The notes under the pieces: generated by a model | What the model was told of the DNA's origin: nothing | Database searches by the model: none | Seen by the model: only the letters and a program-made list of their open reading frames with translations | NCBI GenBank assembly: GCA_023433185.1 | Contig: JAEZEN010000587.1 | Coordinates: 1-9,202, forward strand | DNA from: Pseudomonadota bacterium | GTDB lineage: Bacteria; Pseudomonadota; Alphaproteobacteria; Rhizobiales; Kaistiaceae | Direction of reading: 5' to 3' | Length of the DNA stretch: 9,202 nt | In this document: one piece after another, positions 4,995 through 9,202 of the stretch | How the letters are laid out: the number at the start of each line of letters is the position of its first letter | Position numbering within the stretch: position 1 is the first letter of the stretch | Made by a program: the position numbers and the translations under genes

Positions 4995-6542
4995 ATGGCG
5001 ACCGCACCGGTCAGCGCGGGGGCGCGTTCCGGCGCCCCCTTCGTGGCGGCGAAGGGCATCTCCAAGTCCTTCGGCGGCGTGCGCGCGCTGTCGGGCGTCA
5101 GCATCGACATCCGTGCCGGCGAGGTCCACGGCCTCGTCGGCGCCAACGGCGCAGGCAAGTCGACCCTCATCCGCTGCCTGGCCGGGCTCGAGCATCCCGA
5201 CGCCGGCGCGATCGAGATCGACGGGACCACCGTCGCGATCGACAGCCCGCATACCGCCGATGGCCTCGGCCTCGGATTCATCCACCAGGAACTCGCGCTG
5301 GTGACGGGCATGAGCGCCCTCGAGAACATCATGCTCGGCGCGCCGAAACGGACACGGTTCGGTGCCATCGACTGGCGCGCGGTCGTCCGCGACGTCACGC
5401 CGATCGCGCGGCAGGTCGGCATCGCCTTCCCCCTCGACACGCTTGTCGCGAAGCTCTCGACCGCCGAGCGCTGGCTGGTCTCGATCTGCCGGGCGCTGGT
5501 CCGCAAGAGCCGGCTGATCGTCATGGACGAGCCGACCGCCTCGCTGTCGGTGCACGAGGCGGAGCGCCTCTACGGGATCGTTCGCGAGCTGTCGCGCGCC
5601 GGCATCGCCGTGCTCTATGTCTCGCACCGCCTCGACGAGATTCTCGACCTCTGCCACCGCGTCACGGTCTTCCGCGACGGGCGCTCCGTCATGGAGATCC
5701 CGCGCGAGACGCTGACCCGCCGCGGGCTGGTCGAGGCGATCGTCGGCGGCGCCGCGCCCGAGGTGCTGCACCACGCGCCGGTGAGCCGGGACGCGGCCGT
5801 CACGCTCCGCGTCGAAGGCATCACCCGGCTTCCCCGCGTCCGCGGCGCGAGCCTCGCACTGCACCGCGGCGAAGTGCTCGGCCTCGGCGGCCTCGTAGGC
5901 GCCGGCCGGAGCGAGCTGGTGCGCATTTTCTTCGGCGCCGACCGTGCCGATTCCGGCCGGATGAGCCTCGACGGCCGCCCCTTTGCGCCGCGCAGCCCGG
6001 CCGCCGCGATGGCGGCGGGCATCGGCCTTGTCCCCGAGGAGCGGCGCTCGGAGGGACTGGTACTGATGAAGAGCATCGCCTTCAATGTCGGCCTCGCCAA
6101 TCCCGACCGCATCGGCCGCCCGCTGGTGAACCACCGGCGGCGCGGGGCGCTCGCCGAGGATCTCATCCGACGCCTCGCGATCAAGGCCCCCGGGCCCGAC
6201 GCGCTGGTCGGCCGGCTCTCGGGCGGCAACCAGCAGAAGGTGGTGATCGGCAAGTGGCTCGCCCGCGAGCCCCGCGTCCTCATCCTCGACGAGCCGACCC
6301 GCGGCGTCGACATCGGCCCCCGCGCCGAGATCCACCGCCTGATCCGCGAGCTTGCCGCCGGCGGCCTGTCGGTGATCGTGATCTCCTCCGAGGCAGAGGA
6401 ACTGCCCGAGGTCTGCGACCGGGTGCTGGTCATGGCCGAGGGGCGGATCGTGCGCGAACTGACCGGCGACGGAATTACACGAAACGCCATCGTCCAGGCG
6501 AGCTACGCCGACGAGGCCACAGGGACAGCGACGGCAGCATGA
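4995..6542 (+). CDS. Sugar-type ABC transporter ATP-binding protein with two nucleotide-binding domains
   Basis: This cytoplasmic ATPase drives import, in the RbsA/MglA arrangement of two fused nucleotide-binding domains (515 residues, the normal length). Domain 1 has Walker A GANGAGKST (49-57), a C-motif region LSTAERWLVSICRAL (154-168), Walker B with LIVMDEPTASL (174-184) and the switch His211. Domain 2 has a degenerate Walker A GLVGAGRSE (Lys replaced by Arg305), a clean C-motif LSGGNQQKV (408-416), Walker B ILDEPTRG (429-436), and Ser in place of the switch His (ISSEAEEL, 463-470). Both losses in domain 2 are usual in this family. The domain-1 C-motif is less usual because the common QQQ is ERW. 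The ATG at 4995 fits the family start about 20 residues before GISKSFGG; the open frame upstream is the binding-protein gene read out of frame. The stop overlaps the permease start as ATGA. Confidence 0.96.
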   Translation: MATAPVSAGARSGAPFVAAKGISKSFGGVRALSGVSIDIRAGEVHGLVGANGAGKSTLIRCLAGLEHPDAGAIEIDGTTVAIDSPHTADGLGLGFIHQELALVTGMSALENIMLGAPKRTRFGAIDWRAVVRDVTPIARQVGIAFPLDTLVAKLSTAERWLVSICRALVRKSRLIVMDEPTASLSVHEAERLYGIVRELSRAGIAVLYVSHRLDEILDLCHRVTVFRDGRSVMEIPRETLTRRGLVEAIVGGAAPEVLHHAPVSRDAAVTLRVEGITRLPRVRGASLALHRGEVLGLGGLVGAGRSELVRIFFGADRADSGRMSLDGRPFAPRSPAAAMAAGIGLVPEERRSEGLVLMKSIAFNVGLANPDRIGRPLVNHRRRGALAEDLIRRLAIKAPGPDALVGRLSGGNQQKVVIGKWLAREPRVLILDEPTRGVDIGPRAEIHRLIRELAAGGLSVIVISSEAEELPEVCDRVLVMAEGRIVRELTGDGITRNAIVQASYADEATGTATAA

Positions 6543-7540
6543 CCGGGATGGACAGCATCGTCACCAACACCCCGCCAGTGGTCGCCCGGCACAAGCGCGC
6601 GCTCGGCTTCCTCGCCCGCTACGGCACCATCGTCGGGCTCTGCCTGATGATCGCCGTGTTCGCCCTGGCCTCGCCGACGGCCTTCCCGACGGTCCCCAAC
6701 GGCGTCAACGTCCTCAACCAGGCGTCGCTCGCGATGATCATCGCCGGCGGGCTGACGGTCGCCGTCATCGTCGGCGAACTCGACCTGTCGATCGGCTTCG
6801 CGGCGAGCATGCAGGGCGTGCTGGTGACCGGGCTGATCGTCCACACCGGCCTGCCCATCCCGGTCGCGATCCTCGTGGTGATCCTCGTGGGCGCGTTCAT
6901 CGGGCTGCTCAACGGGCTGATCGTCACCAAGGCGCGGGTCAACTCGGTGATCGCCACCCTCGGCATGGGGACGATCATCGTCGGCCTCAACTTCGCCTAT
7001 TCGTCGGGCGTGCCGATCGTCGCCGGCGTGCCGGAGGCCTTCCTCAATCTCTCGCTTGGCCGCTTCTACGGCATCCCGCACAACATCATCGTCATGGTCG
7101 TCGTGCTCGGCTTCCTGTGGTTCCTCGTCGAGCGCACCTCGATCGGCCAGTCGATCCAGGCGGTCGGTGGCAATCCGGCGGCGGCGCGCCTCTCGGGGAT
7201 CAATGTCGACGGCATCAAGATCCTCGCCTTCGTCGTCTCCGGCGTGTGCGCAGCGATCACCGGCATCCTGCTCGCCGCCCGCCTCGGCAGCGGCACGACC
7301 AGCGCCGCCGACACCTACCTCCTCACCGCCTTTGCCGCCGTCTTCCTCGGCTCGGCGACGCTCCGCGACGGCGAGTTCCACATCTTCGGCACCTTCATCG
7401 GGGTCCTCATCATCGCCGTCGGCTTCAACGGCCTTGCGATGTTCGGCGCCCCCACCTGGACGCAGTTCGTCTTCCAGGGCGCGATCCTCATTCTCGCCGT
7501 GGGCCTGTCGAGCCTCGGACGGGTCCTTTCGGAGAGATAG
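6539..7540 (+). CDS. RbsC-type ABC transporter permease
   Basis: This is the inner-membrane channel subunit, probably working as a homodimer with the preceding ATPase and binding protein. The 333-residue protein fits BPD_transp_2. It has a short cytoplasmic N-terminus, then about ten hydrophobic segments (near residues 27-46, 62-79, 83-103, 106-126, 134-152, 179-197, 227-248, 259-273, 283-300, 306-322). The family motif GELDLSIG (79-86) follows the second segment. The cytoplasmic loop SIGQSIQAVGGNPAAARLSG (201-220) is the usual ATPase-coupling region. The ATG at 6539 overlaps the ATPase stop (ATGA), which favours it over the ATG at 6548 three codons later. Only one permease gene is present, as is common for this class. 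The stop is followed after 3 bases by the hydrolase ATG, so all four genes should be on one transcript. Confidence 0.95.
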   Translation: MTGMDSIVTNTPPVVARHKRALGFLARYGTIVGLCLMIAVFALASPTAFPTVPNGVNVLNQASLAMIIAGGLTVAVIVGELDLSIGFAASMQGVLVTGLIVHTGLPIPVAILVVILVGAFIGLLNGLIVTKARVNSVIATLGMGTIIVGLNFAYSSGVPIVAGVPEAFLNLSLGRFYGIPHNIIVMVVVLGFLWFLVERTSIGQSIQAVGGNPAAARLSGINVDGIKILAFVVSGVCAAITGILLAARLGSGTTSAADTYLLTAFAAVFLGSATLRDGEFHIFGTFIGVLIIAVGFNGLAMFGAPTWTQFVFQGAILILAVGLSSLGRVLSER

Positions 7541-7543
7541 TCC

Positions 7544-8374
7544 ATGGCCGACACCTGGGAACTCTACGTCATCGAATATGCCCGGAGCCGGAACCAGCCG
7601 GTCGCGAGCCTCATCGCCGGCGCCTTCGAGGACGGCACCATCGACCTGCCCTTCTCCTTCGTCCTCGCCCGCAACGGCAGCCGGAACGTCCTCCTCGACT
7701 GCGGCTTCATGAACGAGGGCGGCGGCGCCGACATGGCGGTCCGCTTCGGCGTGCCCTCATGGATCTCCCCGGTCCGCATGCTCGAGGAGCTGGGCGTCAC
7801 CCGCGAGGGCGTCAGCGACATCGTGCTCTCCCACGCCCATTTCGACCACATGGGGAGCATCGGCGAGTTTCCGAAGGCGCGGCTGCACATCCAGAAGCGC
7901 GAATACCTGTCGTGGATGGAGGCGATGGCGTTGCCGCGCCAGTTCGGCTTCCTCACCCAGGTCGTCCATCCCGACGACCTCCGCACCGCCTTCGACGCCT
8001 CGCTCGAACATCGCCTCAACCTGATCGAGGGCGACTTCGACGACGTGCTTCCCGGCATCCATGTCCGCCTGGGCGAGGGCCACACGCTCGGCCAGCAGTT
8101 CATCATCGTGGAGACCGGCCGCGGCCGCATCGTCATCGCCGGCGATTGCGTCTACGGCGCCCGCAACATCCTCGGCAAGGACAACGACGGCGTCTACATC
8201 CCGCTCGGCGCCGGTGTCGGCTCGACCTGGGAGCAGATCAAGACGATCGACCGCATGAACACCGAGATCGGCGGCGACATGTCGAAGCTGATCATCCTCC
8301 ACGACTTCGACCGCTGGGCGACGCTCGCGGTCGAGAAGGAGGTCGAGGGCTTCCGGATCATGCGCGCGGCGTAG
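7544..8374 (+). CDS. Metallo-beta-lactamase-fold hydrolase, AHL-lactonase type
   Basis: This 276-residue cytoplasmic protein (no signal peptide) has the complete dizinc ligand set of AHL lactonases and related lactone hydrolases. The set is HAHFDH (His97, His99, Asp101, His102), His180 in GEGHTLGQQ, bridging Asp201 in AGDCVYG, and His253 in ILHDFDRW. The first-strand motif is LLDCGF (50-55), where most relatives have DTG. Enzymes of this group open lactone rings (acyl-homoserine lactones, gamma-butyrolactone, 4-pyridoxolactone). Database names of the form 'N-acyl homoserine lactonase family' do not prove that substrate. GGAGAG lies 7 bases upstream of the ATG, within the last codons of the permease gene. 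As the last gene of a transporter operon it probably acts on the imported compound. A quorum-quenching role is possible but less supported by context. An esterase or other metallohydrolase role cannot be excluded. Confidence 0.9.
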   Translation: MADTWELYVIEYARSRNQPVASLIAGAFEDGTIDLPFSFVLARNGSRNVLLDCGFMNEGGGADMAVRFGVPSWISPVRMLEELGVTREGVSDIVLSHAHFDHMGSIGEFPKARLHIQKREYLSWMEAMALPRQFGFLTQVVHPDDLRTAFDASLEHRLNLIEGDFDDVLPGIHVRLGEGHTLGQQFIIVETGRGRIVIAGDCVYGARNILGKDNDGVYIPLGAGVGSTWEQIKTIDRMNTEIGGDMSKLIILHDFDRWATLAVEKEVEGFRIMRAA

Positions 8375-8376
8375 TC

Positions 8377-8393
8377 GCCCCTCGCCCGGGGGC
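8377..8393. terminator. Weak GC hairpin between convergent genes
   Basis: The hydrolase and sspB genes converge with only 24 bases between their stops. In that gap GCCCC (8377-8381) can pair with GGGGC (8389-8393) across a 7-base loop. There is no T-run on either strand, so it is at best a weak or bidirectional stop. In DNA this GC-rich it may be chance. Confidence 0.25.
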
Positions 8394-8398
8394 CGCCG

Positions 8399-9001
8399 TC
8401 AGTTCTTCTTGCGGAAGGCGTCGAGACTGACCACCTGGGCGGGTTCGGCAGCCGGCTTCTCCTCACCGTCCGTCTCGGCCGCGGAATTGGCGCTGTCGGC
8501 CTTCTCGACCCTCTCGGTCTTCGCCGCGGCGGGCAGGACGGCGACCGGCGCCGGCTCGGCGTCCTCCTCATCCGCGTCCGCGGCGGAAAGCGTGTCGGCC
8601 TCGATCTCCTCCGTCGGGGCCGCGTCCTCGGCCGCTCCGGCCCGCGCGGCGATCTCGAACTGGACGCCGAACTGCACCGAGGGGTCCATGAAGGCCTTGA
8701 CCGCCGTGAACGGCACGAGCAGCCGCTCCGGAATGCCGTTGAACGACAGGCCGACCTCGAACGCCTGCTCCGTGACCGTCAGGTCCCAGTACTGGTGCTG
8801 GAGGACGATCGTCATCTCCTCCGGATAGCGGGCGAGCAGGCGGCTCGAGATCCGCACGCCCGGCGCATGCGTGGCGAAGGAGACGAAGAAATGGTGCTCG
8901 CCGGGCAGGCCGGTGCGAGCGACTTCGGACAGGACCTTGCGGACGACGCCGCGAAGCGCGTCCTGGGTCAGGATGTCGTAGCGGATGTGGTCGTCGGCCA
9001 T
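8399..9001 (-). CDS. sspB: SspB family ClpXP adaptor (alphaproteobacterial type)
   Basis: SspB binds the tmRNA-encoded tag on incomplete proteins and tethers them to the ClpXP protease. This 200-residue protein has the folded tag-binding domain at about 1-118: HIRYDILTQDALRGVVRKVL (5-24), HHFFVSFATHAPGVRIS (36-52), the MTIVLQHQYWDLTV strand (63-76) and FEVGLSFNGIPERLLVPFTA (81-100). A flexible Ala/Asp/Glu-rich linker follows (about 119-187). It closes with VVSLDAFRKK (190-199), which matches the ClpX-binding (XB) tail of this family. The linker is acidic and of low complexity. The ATG at 9001 starts directly at the conserved beginning, but no good Shine-Dalgarno is visible. The gene lies immediately downstream of ssrA in the same direction, so the tag and its adaptor are encoded side by side. 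Confidence 0.95.
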   Translation of the reverse strand: MADDHIRYDILTQDALRGVVRKVLSEVARTGLPGEHHFFVSFATHAPGVRISSRLLARYPEEMTIVLQHQYWDLTVTEQAFEVGLSFNGIPERLLVPFTAVKAFMDPSVQFGVQFEIAARAGAAEDAAPTEEIEADTLSAADADEEDAEPAPVAVLPAAAKTERVEKADSANSAAETDGEEKPAAEPAQVVSLDAFRKKN

Positions 9002-9002
9002 G

Positions 9003-9036
9003 GCCCCGGATGCCGAAACGGGGCGCGTCGGCCCCG
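9003..9036 (-). other. sspB leader with two mutually exclusive pairings
   Basis: In the minus-strand leader, a middle element GCCCCG (9024-9019) can pair with CGGGGC at 9036-9031, forming a 6-bp hairpin clear of the start codon. It can equally pair with an identical CGGGGC at 9008-9003, only one base before the sspB ATG, over a 10-base loop. The second pairing would cover the ribosome-binding region. The repeat is seen in the sequence; any switching is speculative. Confidence 0.2.
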
Positions 9037-9073
9037 GAGAAACAAGTGGAGGCTTCTGTTGCCAGGTGCCTCC
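9037..9073 (-). terminator. Hairpin with short T-rich tail after the tmRNA coding segment
   Basis: On the minus strand GGAGGC (9073-9068) pairs perfectly with GCCTCC (9053-9048) around a 14-base loop. It is followed by ACTTGTTTCT. It sits about 60 bases after the tag stop codon, so it either terminates ssrA or is the 3' stem of the mature coding RNA, or both. The T-tract is interrupted, so termination may be partial and allow read-through into sspB. Confidence 0.4.
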
Positions 9074-9202
9074 GGACCCCGCCTTACCGGTGCGAACCGG
9101 AAGGGCTTTGAATGAGGTTACCGCGCTGCATTACGCAGCGAGGCGAGCCTCGGCATAGTTGTCGTTGGCAACTATATGCTTGGCCCGATAACGGTGGATA
9201 CC
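9048..9202 (-). ncRNA. ssrA: tmRNA (ssrA), tag-coding segment, partial at right edge
   Basis: tmRNA rescues stalled ribosomes and adds a degradation tag. On the minus strand 9169-9131 reads, in one frame, ANDNYAEARLAA and then TAA, the standard alphaproteobacterial tag; the first tagged Ala comes from the tRNA part. The stop codon lies in the loop of a perfect 6-bp stem, CGCTGC/GCAGCG (9124-9129 with 9135-9140), as in helix 5 of tmRNAs. A second hairpin built on CCGGT-TCGC-ACCGG follows (about 9082-9105). Alphaproteobacterial tmRNA is normally two-piece and encoded by a circularly permuted gene. The acceptor piece and the 5' part of the coding piece should therefore lie beyond the right edge. 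No tRNA-like acceptor or T-arm is seen inside the window. The 3' boundary near 9048 is an estimate. The gene directly precedes sspB. Confidence 0.87.

Noticed and set aside
4824..6335. A 503-residue open frame on the minus strand
   Set aside because: It is antisense to the ABC ATPase, whose motifs are complete; the antisense product has a shadow-type composition.
7544..8374. Firm naming of the hydrolase as a quorum-quenching AHL lactonase (aiiA/attM)
   Set aside because: Only the metal-binding fold is certain. The transporter context points to an imported substrate, and substrate cannot be read from the motif.
7117..8430. A 437-residue open frame on the + strand
   Set aside because: It overlaps the permease and hydrolase in a different frame; it is Arg/Pro/His-rich without domains.
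9086..9101. CCGGTTCGCACCGG as a tRNA/tmRNA T-arm
   Set aside because: The loop TTCGCAC lacks the conserved purine pattern TTCRANY, and no acceptor stem or CCA follows. It is better seen as a hairpin after the tag.
1..9202. CRISPR array, insertion sequence, integrase or attachment repeats
   Set aside because: No regularly spaced repeats, transposase motifs or long terminal repeats were seen on either strand.

Overview
The window comes from a high-GC alphaproteobacterium, most likely of the order Hyphomicrobiales (Rhizobiales). The evidence is an alphaproteobacterial-type tmRNA tag (ANDNYAEARLAA), an alpha-type SspB with a ClpX-binding tail, a DUF4169 protein followed by a small ribbon-helix-helix protein, and G/C-ending codons throughout. 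The order call is an inference from these gene families; no database search was possible.

Layout. Left edge (1-257): the A/P-rich tail of an unidentified + strand gene, converging on a minus-strand block. Block A (244-2692, minus strand, transcribed right to left): fumC (class II fumarase), ccdA and ccdB (type II toxin-antitoxin), a DUF4169 protein, and a ribbon-helix-helix protein. The last four are packed with GTGA overlaps or a 6-nt gap. Block B (2849-8374): a LacI-family regulator on the minus strand, divergent from a four-gene + strand operon. The operon encodes a periplasmic binding protein, a double-domain ABC ATPase, an RbsC-type permease, and a metallo-beta-lactamase-fold hydrolase of the AHL-lactonase type. 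The 170-bp divergent region holds two CG-centred palindromes of the kind LacI-family proteins bind. Block C (8399-9202, minus strand): sspB, then upstream of it the tag-coding part of the tmRNA gene ssrA, which runs off the right edge.

How the genes fit together. ssrA and sspB belong to the same process: tmRNA adds the tag on stalled ribosomes, and SspB hands tagged proteins to ClpXP. Block B looks like a self-contained inducible uptake-and-hydrolysis cassette for an unknown small molecule, perhaps a lactone or sugar lactone. It is controlled by its own repressor. Block B lies between fumC and sspB, and ccdAB lies between fumC and DUF4169. From general knowledge of rhizobial genomes, fumC, sspB, DUF4169 and the RHH gene tend to lie close together, so both units look like insertions into a housekeeping neighbourhood.

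The most notable points are the lactonase-linked transporter, a CcdB that lacks the C-terminal Trp needed for gyrase poisoning in F-plasmid CcdB, the ssrA/sspB pairing, and the paired operators.
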